Shown here: in pieces, positions 7,424 to 18,349 of the stretch
How the letters are laid out: each line of letters opens with the position of its first letter
How positions within the stretch are numbered: position 1 is the first letter of the stretch
Assembly: GCF_017875955.1 (NCBI RefSeq)
Contig: NZ_JAGINK010000001.1
Span: 2,882,501-2,946,500 of the forward strand
Length of the DNA: 64,000 nucleotides
From: Pseudomonas sp. BP8
GTDB lineage: Bacteria > Pseudomonadota > Gammaproteobacteria > Pseudomonadales > Pseudomonadaceae
Reading direction: 5' to 3'
Position numbers and translations under genes: made by a program
Notes under the pieces: model-generated
The model's database searches: none
Told to the model about the DNA's origin: nothing
The model's input: the letters and a program-made list of their open reading frames with translations, nothing else

Positions 7424-8356
7424 TCATGCGGACTTCAGTGTTGAAAGCAACTTGTCGAAACGGGTCGCCAGATTTTTGGTCCGTGCCAGTTCAATCTTGC
7501 GTCCGACAAGGAAGGCGCTTTGCCGCATGTGCAGCTCTGCGATCCCCTTGAGATCCCCATCCTGCTTTTTCAATTGTTCAATTTTTCGAATAACTTCCAG
7601 GGTCCGGGCTTCCAGTTTGTCTGCCGTCTCCAGATATTGGTCAAGGTCGATGGTGTCATTGGCAAACTTGTCGTCATTCTGTTGTGACGCCTTGTTCAGT
7701 GTATTGAGTGTTCGTTCGTATTGAGCGACGAGTGTGCGTTCAGCCTGCTGGTGGAACTCGTCGAGCGAATAGGGGACGAAATAGGCATATCGGTAAGTGC
7801 AGAGGATCTTGTTGTTGAAGAACGAACGCTGCTGGCTCACGTTTGTGGCGACGGTGGCAAAAATACGCAGCCCCTGGCCAATCGGAATGGTGCTGGAGCC
7901 TGTGTGCACCTGAACCTTGCTGATGCTGCCGAACGAGTTGACGATGCCCGAAAGCAGGTTGAAGCAGTTGGTGGCTACCAGCAGGCGCGTGTCGGTTGTC
8001 AGGTCGCCGGTCTTGTTGATCTTCTCGGCGTCGGGAGCAACGCTCGTCCCCTCGGGCACGTTGGTAATATTGCCGGTGACGGTGCCGACGACCGCGGAGG
8101 AAATCTTGTCGATGATCGAGGAGAGGTTGTCCAGCGACCAGGAGTCCTCCAGCTGGAAGTCAGATTGTCGGCCAGAGAGATATTCACTGTACTTCCAGTT
8201 TCTACCGTCGTTCTGATAAAAGCTTTTTGCTTGCTGGCGCAAGGCTTGGTCAGTGTCTTTCAGTTGGCTGTCCAGTTCTCTGGATATTTCGTCAAGACGC
8301 TCTTTGTTGCGTTTTTCTTCGGCCAGCATTTTTTCCAGGCTTCTGCTTCGTCCCAT
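7424..8356 (-). CDS. Unrecognised coiled-coil protein, 310 residues
   Basis: The start at 8356 is chosen because AAGGAAGA sits seven bases upstream. Residues 1-50 are highly charged and helical (M-G-R-S-R-S-L-E-K-M-L-A-E-E-K), a likely coiled coil. A glycine/serine/valine-rich middle follows (S-S-A-V-V-G-T-V-T-G-N-I, then N-L-L-S-G-I-V-N-S-F-G-S-I) and then a long charged helical C-terminal half. The helical ends around a small-residue amphipathic centre recall alpha-helical membrane-inserting or tail-associated proteins, but no family was recognised. Codon use looks more AT-rich than its neighbours, hinting at acquisition. It stands alone. Confidence 0.6.
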   Translation of the reverse strand: MGRSRSLEKMLAEEKRNKERLDEISRELDSQLKDTDQALRQQAKSFYQNDGRNWKYSEYLSGRQSDFQLEDSWSLDNLSSIIDKISSAVVGTVTGNITNVPEGTSVAPDAEKINKTGDLTTDTRLLVATNCFNLLSGIVNSFGSISKVQVHTGSSTIPIGQGLRIFATVATNVSQQRSFFNNKILCTYRYAYFVPYSLDEFHQQAERTLVAQYERTLNTLNKASQQNDDKFANDTIDLDQYLETADKLEARTLEVIRKIEQLKKQDGDLKGIAELHMRQSAFLVGRKIELARTKNLATRFDKLLSTLKSA

Positions 8357-8797
8357 TATCGTCTTCCTTGATGTAAGAGTAGAAATGCACTGATACGCCT
8401 GCAACTACAGACCGTCCCAGGGCAGGGGGAAGACTAGCGTACACAGGAGGAATGTAAACGACTCGATATATTGATTTGGAATAACTCTAATAGTGCGGGT
8501 GTCGCGGCGCTGTGGGTAATATCGTAGTTGAGTACTTAGTAGTTAGAATATTCGAGCTAGGTGTTTTGTAAGTTTCACTGGCGAATGAATAGGCACTGAT
8601 ACAGGCGTCATTCAACTGCATCTATTTCGAGGGGTGTGCCCGGCGGTTCTGGCCCTTCCTGGCCTTCGTTTCAAGACGTTTCACGCTATGGCGAAAAGCC
8701 CCCGAACCTAGGCTTTATTTTGCGTTTACGGGGACGACCAGGTTGATTAGCGGGTTTTTGGGGCAGGTAAAATTCAGATACCTTGAAGGTCGATGAC
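8357..8797. other. Gene-free stretch with one hairpin
   Basis: No supported gene is seen. The left part is AT-rich. A terminator-like hairpin lies at 8695-8715. Nothing else was recognised. Confidence 0.5.
8695..8715 (-). terminator. Terminator-like hairpin after the LysR gene
   Basis: AAAGCC (8695-8700) pairs with GGCTTT (8710-8715). On the minus strand the hairpin ends in CTTTTC, consistent with termination of the regulator gene that ends at 8798; on the plus strand ATTTT follows, so it may work in both directions. Confidence 0.5.
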
Positions 8798-9691
8798 TCA
8801 GCACTTGTAGAGTAACGCTTCAACTACAACGCCAAATGCTGATGAGTGTTCACGCCGATTGGGGTAGTAGAGATGGTAACCGGCAAAGGGTTGGCACCAA
8901 TCCTCCAACACCCGCACAAGGCTACCCTCGGCTAGCTCCTTCGCCACCATGTCCTCCGGCAGGAAACCCAAGCCACATCCGGCCACGGCCGCACGCAGAA
9001 TCGGCACGCTGCTATTGAACGTCCATTGTCCCTCGACCCGGGCCTTCAGTTCGTGACCATCCTTTTCAAAATCCCATTGCATCAGGCTGCCATGGGTGGG
9101 TAGGCGCAGATTGATGCAATTTTGCGCGGCCAGATCACCGGGCTCCTTCGGCACTGGCCGCTGTTTGAAATACTCGGGTGAGCCTACGACCGCAATGCGC
9201 AAGGGTGGCCCGATAGGCACGGCGATCATGTCCTTGGCCACTTGGTCTCCCAGGCGTACACCGGCGTCATAGCGTTGCGCGACGATGTCGGAGAGGGCGT
9301 AGTCGACGGTGATTTCGACTTTGATGTCCGGATAGTCGGGAAGCACCTTTAAAAGCTTGGGCCACAGAATATTGTTGGCGGCATGTTCGGATGCTTGAAT
9401 CCGCACATTGCCTGCCGGGGTGTCACGAAACTCGCTGACAGCGGCCAGTTCGAGTTCGATTTCATCGAACCGCGGCGCCATCGATTGATACAGCCGCTGA
9501 CCCGCCTCGGTCGGCGAAACGCTGCGCGTGGTACGCGTCAGCAGGCGCACGCCCAGTCGGCTTTCCAGCGCGCGCATGGTGTGGCTCAGCGCCGACTGCG
9601 AGACGCCAAGCTGGGCGGCCGCGCGGGTGAAACTGCCTTCGCGGGTGATGACCACGAAGGCTTGCAGGTCGTTAAGATTAGCGCGGGACAT
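8798..9691 (-). CDS. LysR-family transcriptional regulator
   Basis: A 297-residue regulator. The start at 9691 begins M-S-R-A-N-L-N-D-L-Q-A-F and places the helix-turn-helix at residues about 18-37 (S-F-T-R-A-A-A-Q-L-G-V-S-Q-S-A-L-S). The effector-binding domain carries C-terminal blocks typical of the group (G-F-L-P-E-D; H-L-Y-Y-P-N-R-R). It lies at the downstream end of, and on the same strand as, the five-gene oxidoreductase operon 9773-14007, 81 bases past its last stop, and probably controls that operon. No operator was assigned. Confidence 0.88.
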   Translation of the reverse strand: MSRANLNDLQAFVVITREGSFTRAAAQLGVSQSALSHTMRALESRLGVRLLTRTTRSVSPTEAGQRLYQSMAPRFDEIELELAAVSEFRDTPAGNVRIQASEHAANNILWPKLLKVLPDYPDIKVEITVDYALSDIVAQRYDAGVRLGDQVAKDMIAVPIGPPLRIAVVGSPEYFKQRPVPKEPGDLAAQNCINLRLPTHGSLMQWDFEKDGHELKARVEGQWTFNSSVPILRAAVAGCGLGFLPEDMVAKELAEGSLVRVLEDWCQPFAGYHLYYPNRREHSSAFGVVVEALLYKC

Positions 9692-9772
9692 TGATGAGAG
9701 CCTTTCATGAGGGCGCGGGATTAATCCATGAAAGCAGGTTGCACACGCATGCGCGACCTCCAAGAGGGTTGG

Positions 9773-10825
9773 TTACAAGGTGCGGGCGTAAAACGCGGTC
9801 AGCTTGCCAATCGCGGTATCGACATAACGCGGCACCCAATAGGTTTCGATGTGCGTCGCTCCGTCGATGATAAACACTTCCTTGTCGCTGGTGCCGCTGG
9901 CTTTGGGGAAGGCGTCCTGGGTCATGTACAGGCTGTCGGCTTTGCTGCCGGCGATCATCAACAACGGTTGGTCAATTAGCTCGATGTGGTCAGTGGCGTC
10001 GAAACGCATCAAGTCGATCAGGCTGCTGGTGGTGTATTTGAAGGTCGAGTTCGGGTGCGCGTGGCTCTTCCAGTAGTACTCATAACCTTGGCGATAAAGC
10101 TCGAAGGGCAGTTTGGCAATCTGCTCGTCGGTGAGATTGGCATCGCCCGAATACTGCACCGCGCCGCCGGCCGCTTCTTGCGCGCGAGCTGCTGACGCCT
10201 GTTGCAGGCGTTGCGCAATGCTGTCCATTTGCGAGTCGTTGTAGCCGTTGCGGCGTACCCTTCCTGAGTTGAACATGCTCACCGTTGCCAGCGATTTGAA
10301 GCGTTTGTCGGTTTGCGCTGCCGCCAACGAATAACCACCGCCACCACAGATGCCGAGCAGGCCCAGACGCTTGTCATCGACGCCGGCAAACTGGCTGATG
10401 AAGTCGGCCATGCCGTGAATGTCTTCGATGCGATACGCCGGTTTATCGATGCTGCGCGGCTGACCACCGCTGGCTCCCTGATACGCCGCATCGGCAGTGA
10501 TGGTGATGTAGCCCTGTTCGGCCAGGCGTTGTGCGTACAGACCGGCGACTTGTTCTTTCACGCCGCCATTGGGGTGTGCAACGACCACGGTCGGGTAGGT
10601 CTTCTTCGCGTCATAGTTAGCCGGGGTATATACGTTGGCGGCGATATCCAGACCGTTGAGCTTGTAGCTGACCGGATGGATGTTGACCTTGCCCGGTTCG
10701 TTCTTGCTGATCGCGCCGTCGTAGGCGAGGGTGAACGGGTTCTTTTTGTAATCGGCGGCCAAGGCTTCGCCCGCCGAGAGGCCGAGCAAGGCCGACATGA
10801 ACGTGGCTTTGACAGTGTTTTTCAC
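9773..10825 (-). CDS. Exported alpha/beta hydrolase, Cys-nucleophile type
   Basis: A 350-residue predicted secreted hydrolase. A GTG start at 10825 is preferred because AGGAG lies six bases upstream and it opens a clear signal peptide (V-K-N-T-V-K, hydrophobic core, A-L-A-A); an ATG at 10852 is the alternative. The nucleophile elbow reads G-I-C-G-G-G-G, so cysteine replaces the usual serine, as in dienelactone hydrolases. The acid is probably in A-G-S-K-A-D and the His in D-G-A-T-H-I-E. It ends the operon that also encodes an aldo-keto reductase, flavodoxin, cupin and carboxymuconolactone decarboxylase-like protein. Substrate unknown; a lactone or ester is likely. Confidence 0.82.
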   Translation of the reverse strand: MKNTVKATFMSALLGLSAGEALAADYKKNPFTLAYDGAISKNEPGKVNIHPVSYKLNGLDIAANVYTPANYDAKKTYPTVVVAHPNGGVKEQVAGLYAQRLAEQGYITITADAAYQGASGGQPRSIDKPAYRIEDIHGMADFISQFAGVDDKRLGLLGICGGGGYSLAAAQTDKRFKSLATVSMFNSGRVRRNGYNDSQMDSIAQRLQQASAARAQEAAGGAVQYSGDANLTDEQIAKLPFELYRQGYEYYWKSHAHPNSTFKYTTSSLIDLMRFDATDHIELIDQPLLMIAGSKADSLYMTQDAFPKASGTSDKEVFIIDGATHIETYWVPRYVDTAIGKLTAFYARTL

Positions 10826-10853
10826 GTGAAGCTCCTGGATAACAGATTTCATG

Positions 10854-11627
10854 TCATTTCCCCGAAGCCACGAGGGCCTGGGTCAACGCGGTATTGGCAC
10901 GTTCCGCCGTCTGCGCATCGCTGTGTTTCTTCAGCAGTTCCGTGACCTGGTGCAACTGCGCCGTGCTCAGACCGACGCGCAAGCTCGCCGCCATGTGCGA
11001 GCGCAATTGCGGCTCGACCCCAGGGGTTGCCGCCAGCGCCCCGACGGTCGCCAGTTCGCGGCTTTGCCAGTCGAGGTTGTCGCGCTCGAAGATGTCGCCG
11101 AACAGGTGGGTTTGCAGGAACCGGTTGATCACCGGAGCAAACTCGAACACCGGGCCTTTGACCGGGGCGCCGGAGATTCTGGTTTGATTCGCGGTGCCGG
11201 CGGCCAGCAGCTCATCCCCGATCGGAATCGCCCGGCTCGGTTCACGCCCCGGGGCGTCTTCGATACCGCGCTGTTTGCGCGTCTGCACCACCGTCATCAG
11301 CTCGTTCAAGGCGTTCAGGCTGCGCGGGAAGCCCACATAGGCGTATAGCTGCATCAGGATTTCCCGGGTTTCGCTGATGGTCAGGCCGGCATCGAGCCCT
11401 TGATTGAGCGCGTTGTTGAGGTTGGGCATGTCGCTGGTGGCCATGAACGCGGCGATCAGGGGAATCGCTTGTTGTTGGCGCGACAAGGTAGCTGTGCTGG
11501 CGGGCGTGCTGGCCATGGTCTGCGATGCCTCGGCGGCTTGAGTGGTAACGCTGAACATCGCCCCAACACCCAGACAGAGTGCCATGAGGGCGGGGAGGGC
11601 AGTGCTGTTGCGTGCGTCAGTGGTCAT
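10854..11627 (-). CDS. Exported carboxymuconolactone decarboxylase-family protein
   Basis: About 257 residues with an N-terminal signal-like hydrophobic stretch (A-L-P-A-L-M-A-L-C-L-G-V-G-A-M-F-S-V) ending near T-T-Q-A-A-E-A. Two CMD-like helical domains follow: one around I-S-E-T-R-E-I-L-M-Q-L-Y-A-Y-V-G-F-P, the second around R-E-L-A-T-V-G-A-L-A-A and R-S-H-M-A-A-S-L. The start at 11627 has GGAG upstream; an ATG five codons earlier is possible. CMD proteins include lactone decarboxylases and AhpD-like peroxide-handling proteins. No C-x-x-C pair was seen, which argues against AhpD activity. It lies just upstream of the hydrolase gene. Confidence 0.82.
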   Translation of the reverse strand: MTTDARNSTALPALMALCLGVGAMFSVTTQAAEASQTMASTPASTATLSRQQQAIPLIAAFMATSDMPNLNNALNQGLDAGLTISETREILMQLYAYVGFPRSLNALNELMTVVQTRKQRGIEDAPGREPSRAIPIGDELLAAGTANQTRISGAPVKGPVFEFAPVINRFLQTHLFGDIFERDNLDWQSRELATVGALAATPGVEPQLRSHMAASLRVGLSTAQLHQVTELLKKHSDAQTAERANTALTQALVASGK

Positions 11628-11856
11628 CGTGAGAGGCTCCATCGCTTGTGGGTCACTGCGGTGCCGCTGGATCGTACGGAGGATGGTTGTCTCGATTAAC
11701 CCCGAAATTGCGCATGGACTTCTGAGCAGAACTCATGAGTCGACAGTGCCATGACCGCTGCAATAGCGGCGCGAACGCGCTGCTGCGGGGCCTTTAGGTC
11801 GGATGACGGTTTACGACAAAGGTGCCGGGCGAGCACCTTCGACACATGCCGTAACT

Positions 11857-12324
11857 TCATTGGCCGGCGTATTGCGCCTCCGAAACCTGTTCCGCCCAGG
11901 TGACGGTCTTGCCGTCCTCGGCTTCAGCGATGGCGATGTGGGTCATGCCGTTGCTGGCCGTGGCGCCATGCCAGTGACGGGTGTGCGGTGGAATCCAGAC
12001 CGTGTCGCCCGGTTGGATTTCCTGTCGCGGGCCGCCCTCTTGCTGCACGTAGCCGACGCCTGCGGTGACGATTAGCGTTTGCCCCAGCGGATGGGTGTGC
12101 CACGCCGTGCGTGCGCCAGGTTCGAAGGTTACCGTGCCGCCGGCGACGCGCGCCGGCAGCTCGCCCTTGAACAGGCCATCAACGCGCACGGTACCGGTAA
12201 AGTTCTGCGCCGCGCCCTTTACCGAGGCCTGTGAGCCGTTTGGCGTAACGCGGATTTCGCTGGCGGCCTGGGATTCTGCCGCCATGAATGACAAAGCAAC
12301 GAGTGGTGCGATCAATCGGTTCAT
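11857..12324 (-). CDS. Exported cupin-domain protein
   Basis: A 155-residue protein with a signal peptide (M-N-R-L-I-A-P-L-V-A-L-S-F-M-A-A, cleavage near S-Q-A-A). The cupin metal site is complete: W-H-T-H-P-L-G-Q in motif 1 and H-T-R-H-W-H-G-A in motif 2. Related small exported cupins include hydroxynitrile-lyase-like and stress cupins; the actual reaction is unknown. It lies between the CMD gene and the flavodoxin gene on the same strand, in the five-gene oxidoreductase operon. Confidence 0.83.
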   Translation of the reverse strand: MNRLIAPLVALSFMAAESQAASEIRVTPNGSQASVKGAAQNFTGTVRVDGLFKGELPARVAGGTVTFEPGARTAWHTHPLGQTLIVTAGVGYVQQEGGPRQEIQPGDTVWIPPHTRHWHGATASNGMTHIAIAEAEDGKTVTWAEQVSEAQYAGQ

Positions 12325-12430
12325 CGAGTCAACTCCGGCCAGACGTGACAGTGGCGGCGCACAGCGCGCCGCGTTTGGGCAGGAATCAGAGTCCTGTGAT
12401 CTTCGCAGCTCGACGGCGCCCAGGTTCTTT

Positions 12431-14049
<1,619 letters not shown>

Positions 14050-14192
14050 CTATCGAGTGGGAACTAGACGGTTAAATCGGCAAGGGCTCATGAGGCTTGC
14101 TCATCAGTCCAAGAAAACGGGAGGTGGCGACTGCATCCTCATGGACGCCTGGACGCCCTGGGCAAATGCTCAGCAAAAGGCCTAACGCTCCC

Positions 14193-14909
14193 TCAGGCCT
14201 GCCTGAATGTCACCCAAGCTCCCCAGAACAAACTGCTGAAGAACCGCTGACTTTCGCCAAATCCAGATCCCCGCAGCAGCTCGAGCACCGCTTCTTCAGA
14301 AACCGGCGGATCCGCTCCCTGCAGAATCTTGGCAAGCTTGGCCCTCACTTCGTCCTCAGACGCCCCCTGTTGTCGCCAGCGCTCTGCCCAGGCTTTCAGG
14401 CGCAATGGCTCATCGGCATATCGATAGTGATTACATGCCACTACTAGCGGCGCCCCTGGCTTCAGTCGATCGCGCAGCGAATGCAGAAGCTGTTGCTTGG
14501 CTTCGGTTCCGGGCACGTGATGAAGCACACCGATCAAGGTAGCAGCATCAAAGCATGGTTCAGCCGCAAGCTCTGCTACCGTGCCCTGATGCAACTGCAC
14601 CTTATCTCGAAGCCCGCAGGCATCCAGGTTCGCCGCTGCGGCGTCGAGCATGGCAGAAGCGGGGTCGACGCCGATGAACCTCCAGTTCGGCCGCAGGGTA
14701 GCCAGTGCTATGACCTCTTGAGCAGTGCCACCGATGCCGGCAATCAGTACCGTTGCGGGGGTGTCTGCAGGCAAGCTGGCAGACAGCACGCAGCCACTCA
14801 ACTCGTGACAGGCATCGTAGCCCGCCAGGGCGATGCGACTTTGAATGGCATATTCAGCGGCACGGGAATGATCAAACTTCGACACGGACAGAGGGGGCTC
14901 TTGCGGCAT
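14193..14909 (-). CDS. Class I SAM-dependent methyltransferase
   Basis: A 238-residue protein with a Rossmann-like SAM domain. Motif I is V-L-I-A-G-I-G-G-T-A-Q near residue 54, the acidic ribose-binding loop is F-I-G-V-D-P-A near 79, and T-L-I-G-V-L-H-H-V-P near 124 is post-motif II. The L-K-P-G-A-P-L block follows. The substrate is not identifiable; it is closest in feel to small-molecule methyltransferases. It is monocistronic, in a 183-base gap after the aldo-keto reductase promoter region. Confidence 0.85.
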   Translation of the reverse strand: MPQEPPLSVSKFDHSRAAEYAIQSRIALAGYDACHELSGCVLSASLPADTPATVLIAGIGGTAQEVIALATLRPNWRFIGVDPASAMLDAAAANLDACGLRDKVQLHQGTVAELAAEPCFDAATLIGVLHHVPGTEAKQQLLHSLRDRLKPGAPLVVACNHYRYADEPLRLKAWAERWRQQGASEDEVRAKLAKILQGADPPVSEEAVLELLRGSGFGESQRFFSSLFWGAWVTFRQA

Positions 14910-15046
14910 GACGGTCTCCTTTTCATCAGAGCGGCCAGCCTAGGGCAAATATGCGGATTACTGAAATCTATAGTTTTTATAGATTTCATTCCTGGTAGGA
15001 ATACAGGAGAGGGTGTAGTTGAGGCTTTGCGGCAAGGGCAGAACCT

Positions 15047-15143
15047 TGTAGGAGCGGGCTTGCCCCGCGAAGAGGCCGGACCGGCCACCGTGGTGGATGG
15101 CACCGGCTTCGCCGGTTTCGCGGGGCAAGCCCGCTCCTACAGG
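15047..15143. repeat. Inverted REP pair (BIME-like)
   Basis: GTAGGAGCGGGCTTGCCCCG on the left and its inverted copy on the right (CGGGGCAAGCCCGCTCCTAC) surround about 55 bases of GC-rich imperfect palindrome. It is the main content of the gene-free stretch 14910-15242. Confidence 0.85.
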
Positions 15144-15242
15144 GTTAGGTGATCTCCCGCAGATAATGCGCAGCGCCCGCAGGAATAGCAGGAAATGGTT
15201 GTCGTCAATTACCAGCCTAGAGGCGGCTGTACTTGCGGCCGG

Positions 15243-15539
15243 TCAGCCCTGCTTACCGAGTACGTACTGGTCAAAATTCTGAATATGCTCGTCTAGATTG
15301 TCTTCAAGCATCATCCGGTATTGCTCGCAGTAGTACTTGATAATCTCTTCCCGTGCTTCAGCCATTTCCGCCTGCGACTTGAAGTTGCGAGCGGTTATCC
15401 AAGCGCTGAAGCGGGTGGCCGCAAACGTCATGGATGCGCTCACCTTGCCGTGCCCTTCACGCTGCTCGAGTTGCTGGTTGGCCAGATCAATATGTGCATC
15501 CGCCCGGTCGTAAAAGGCTTGATCGGAAGGTTGATTCAT
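15243..15539 (-). CDS. DUF3144-family protein
   Basis: A 98-residue protein. The start at 15539 is taken because GAGGT lies nine bases upstream; an ATG seven codons earlier is an alternative. The sequence matches the DUF3144 pattern as remembered: F-Y-D-R-A-D-A-H-I-D-L-A-N-Q, K-V-S-A-S-M-T-F-A-A-T-R-F, and Y-R-M-M-L-E-D-N-L-D-E-H-I. The family is small, cytoplasmic, helical and of unknown function. Confidence 0.8.
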   Translation of the reverse strand: MNQPSDQAFYDRADAHIDLANQQLEQREGHGKVSASMTFAATRFSAWITARNFKSQAEMAEAREEIIKYYCEQYRMMLEDNLDEHIQNFDQYVLGKQG

Positions 15540-15653
15540 TACGTTGTACCTCATCGCCAAATTCGAGTTATGCGCTGCGTCACTGGAACCGCGACAAGGA
15601 TGCCACAGGCAGGGCCTCGGTCAGCGAGGATTTCAAATGCTCACACGAGAGGA

Positions 15654-15887
15654 TCAGTTGTCACCCGCTTGCACAGTGACCCTGACGCCCGTCGCCACAA
15701 TCTCGTACTCAGATTCGGAAATCCTCGTGACAGCACCGCCAGACTGCATCTCGTAATGCTTCAGACCTTCATGGCGAACCATGCCGTGTGGCGAACGCTC
15801 AACAGTTTCATCCTGATAGATATTAATGGCGTATTGCAGATTATCTGTGCCAACTCCAACTATTTTCCCAACATATTTATCGGCCAT
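15654..15887 (-). CDS. Small conserved-looking protein, unknown
   Basis: A 77-residue protein starting M-A-D-K-Y-V-G-K-I-V-G-V-G-T-D-N with GAGGAG upstream at good spacing; the longer upstream frame is not protein-like. Beta-rich sequence (Y-A-I-N-I-Y-Q-D-E; E-Y-E-I-V-A-T-G-V-R-V-T-V). No family recognised. It lies between the DUF3144 gene and the siderophore receptor, on the same strand. Confidence 0.6.
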   Translation of the reverse strand: MADKYVGKIVGVGTDNLQYAINIYQDETVERSPHGMVRHEGLKHYEMQSGGAVTRISESEYEIVATGVRVTVQAGDN

Positions 15888-16017
15888 GTCCGCACTCCTC
15901 GAGTGAAACCTCAAAGTAGCTGGCGCTGAGTGAACTATCCAGAGTATTGAGTAATATCCCGGAACTGCACACCTCAGCGACCGTTGATCAGACGAACGCA
16001 GGCCGATTACTGCGCTG

Positions 16018-18231
16018 TCAGAAGTCCACCGTAGCCGACAACTCATACGTCCGCGGTGCACCCAGCCCCAGCGTCTGGGTCAGAGGTACTCCCCAATAGT
16101 CCTTGTCGGTCAGGTTGGAAATGTTGGCGCGTAACGTCACCGGTTTACTGGCGACGTGCGTGGTCATCCGCGCACCGACGTCGAAGATGGTGTAACCAGG
16201 AATCGACAGGCTGTTGTCGGCACTGATGTACTGCTTGGACTGGGAGGTGACATTACCGGTCAGCGTCACACCGTTCAGTTGCGGAACATCCCACTCCATG
16301 CCCAGCTTGCCCTGCAGCTTGGGGTAGGCGGTGGCGATCTTGCCGTCGTTGTCGCCGCTTTCGGTCTTGGTCAGCTCGGGTTTGACGTAGGCCACGCCAC
16401 CCATCAGGCGTACATCCGGCAGCGGCGCGCCGAAGAAGCTCCATTCCACGCCCCGGTTGCGTTGCTCACCGCCAAATGAAAAGACATTGGTGACCGGGTC
16501 GGTGTAACTGCTCGGCCGCTTGATTTCATAGAGCGCCAGGGTGTGACTGAAGGTACCCAGGTCGAGCTTCAGGCCGATTTCCTTCTGCTTGGATTTGTAC
16601 GGGGCAAACACTTCGCCGAAGTTGGCTGCGGTAATCGGCGCCGAGACGCCCTTGCTCAGGCCTTCGATGTAGTTGGCGTACACCGAGAGCTGGTCGGTCA
16701 GCCGGAACAGAATGGCGCCGGCGGGGGTAGTGGCGTGGGTATCGTAGCCGGGTTTGTTGCGTGCGCCGGTACTGACGTTGTAGGTGTCGGTGACCACCTC
16801 TTGCCGACGTACACCGAGGGTCAACTGCAGGCGCTCGTCGAGCACCGACAAGGTGTCGGCGATGCCGTAGCTTTTCAGGTCGCTTTCACTATGGGCGATC
16901 TGTGGCCAGGCCTCGGAGACCTTCGGGCCCCAGGAGGGGTGGTAGATGTTGGTCGTCCAGTTGGAGCCTGTTGCCCGACGGCCGAAGTCCTTTTGCGTGT
17001 CGCTGTACTGAGTCGCGTTGACCGTCCATTGATGGCCCACGCCAAAGGTATCGAAATGGCCCCGCAACCCCACTTCGGCGGAGGTCTTGTGAATCTGCAT
17101 CTGCAACTGGCCCATCGCGGTGGTGAAATCGCCAGCGTTGTTGTTCACCGTGGCCGTCAGCGCGCCGCTGTATTGATAGTCGGTCTTGCTGGTACCCACC
17201 GCGCCGTAGGCCAGCAACTGGTCGGTCAGCTCATAATCGGCACGCAAGATGACGCCCTTGTCCTTTGTTTCGACATAGGCCCAGTCAGGGTTGAGCAGGG
17301 TGTCGGACTTGGGCGGGCTGGGCACGGCCACGCCACTTGCCAGGCCCATACCACGGTTTTGCCCGCGGATATGGTCGTCGGTGTCGAACAGGTCTAGCGA
17401 AACCCGCGCACGTTCGCCGCGCCAGTCAAGCGCCAGTGAGGACAGCACATTGCGCTGGCGCTGGTCGTCGATAGCGGTGTCACCGTCGCGGTACATGCCG
17501 TTGAAGCGCACGCCGAACTGGTTGCCTTCGCCGAAGCGCCGGCCGACGTCGACATGCCCGCCAAACTGGGCGTCGGAGGAATAGGTGCCCGTCAGGCGGG
17601 TCAGCGGCGTATCACCGGCGCGCTTGGGGATGAGGTTGACGATACCGCCCACCGAGCCACCGGGCGGCATGCCGTTGAGCAGTGCCGACGGGCCTTTGAG
17701 TACTTCGATTCGCTCGTACATCTCGGGTGAGGCGCGGTAGTAGGGCGCCATCCCGAACAGGCCATCGACGGTCATGTCGCTAACGCTGGTCTGGAAGCCG
17801 CGGATCGAGTAGTTCTCGCTGTAGGTGCCCTTCAGGCCATTGCTGAATACGGCGGGGTCGGTGGCGGCGATGACACTGCTGATGTCCTTCGCTTGCAGGT
17901 CTTGAATGTAGGTATCGGTGTAGCTGACGGTGCTGAACGGGGTCTCCATGAAGTCCTTGTTGCCCAGCAGCCCAACGCGGCCGCCGGTCGCGACCTGGCC
18001 GCCGGCATAAACCGGTGGCAGAGGGTCGGTAACGGGAGCTTGAGCATCGATCAGGGTTGCCGCCAGCTCTGCCGCCGCGGGTTGTGCGTCCTCGGCGCGC
18101 GCATGGGATGACGACAGCGCGCAGCCAGCCAACGCCAGGCCGATAAGCACGGCGTGGGCCAGCGGATGCAGTTGCAGCGAAGGCAGTGGGAAAGCAGCGG
18201 ACGGTTGAATGAAGTTGGGACGGTTGGACAC
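16018..18231 (-). CDS. TonB-dependent siderophore receptor
   Basis: A 737-residue outer-membrane receptor. A GTG start at 18231 has GGAG eight bases upstream and gives a leader with a hydrophobic core near residues 27-40. The plug domain (about 85-200) has the usual blocks: S-I-R-G-F-Q-T-S, then E-R-I-E-V-L-K-G-P-S-A-L-L-N-G-M-P-P-G-G. A long beta-barrel ends in the terminal phenylalanine (T-V-D-F). There is no N-terminal signalling domain, so control through a surface-signalling sigma factor is unlikely. It heads the locus with a FatBCDE-type importer and two ABC half-transporters, all minus strand. The siderophore cannot be named; the plug is closest in style to FhuE/ferrichrome-type receptors. 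Confidence 0.92.
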   Translation of the reverse strand: MSNRPNFIQPSAAFPLPSLQLHPLAHAVLIGLALAGCALSSSHARAEDAQPAAAELAATLIDAQAPVTDPLPPVYAGGQVATGGRVGLLGNKDFMETPFSTVSYTDTYIQDLQAKDISSVIAATDPAVFSNGLKGTYSENYSIRGFQTSVSDMTVDGLFGMAPYYRASPEMYERIEVLKGPSALLNGMPPGGSVGGIVNLIPKRAGDTPLTRLTGTYSSDAQFGGHVDVGRRFGEGNQFGVRFNGMYRDGDTAIDDQRQRNVLSSLALDWRGERARVSLDLFDTDDHIRGQNRGMGLASGVAVPSPPKSDTLLNPDWAYVETKDKGVILRADYELTDQLLAYGAVGTSKTDYQYSGALTATVNNNAGDFTTAMGQLQMQIHKTSAEVGLRGHFDTFGVGHQWTVNATQYSDTQKDFGRRATGSNWTTNIYHPSWGPKVSEAWPQIAHSESDLKSYGIADTLSVLDERLQLTLGVRRQEVVTDTYNVSTGARNKPGYDTHATTPAGAILFRLTDQLSVYANYIEGLSKGVSAPITAANFGEVFAPYKSKQKEIGLKLDLGTFSHTLALYEIKRPSSYTDPVTNVFSFGGEQRNRGVEWSFFGAPLPDVRLMGGVAYVKPELTKTESGDNDGKIATAYPKLQGKLGMEWDVPQLNGVTLTGNVTSQSKQYISADNSLSIPGYTIFDVGARMTTHVASKPVTLRANISNLTDKDYWGVPLTQTLGLGAPRTYELSATVDF

Positions 18232-18289
18232 GCGGATGACTCCACAGGAGTGAATGACAGAGGTTGTGTGTATTTATTGGTAAGCGAAG

Positions 18290-18315
18290 ACGAAAGGCGA
18301 ACGAGAATCACCCGC
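18290..18315 (-). promoter_or_regulatory. Possible Fur box before the receptor
   Basis: AACGAGAATCACC, read with its flanks, partly matches the Fur consensus (GATAATGATAATCATTATC in halves). It lies about 60-80 bases upstream of the receptor start, where a Fur site would be expected. The match is weak and not unique. Confidence 0.3.
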
Positions 18316-18349
18316 TAACGTACTTGTGAGCGGCTGCGCCGCGCGGGCC

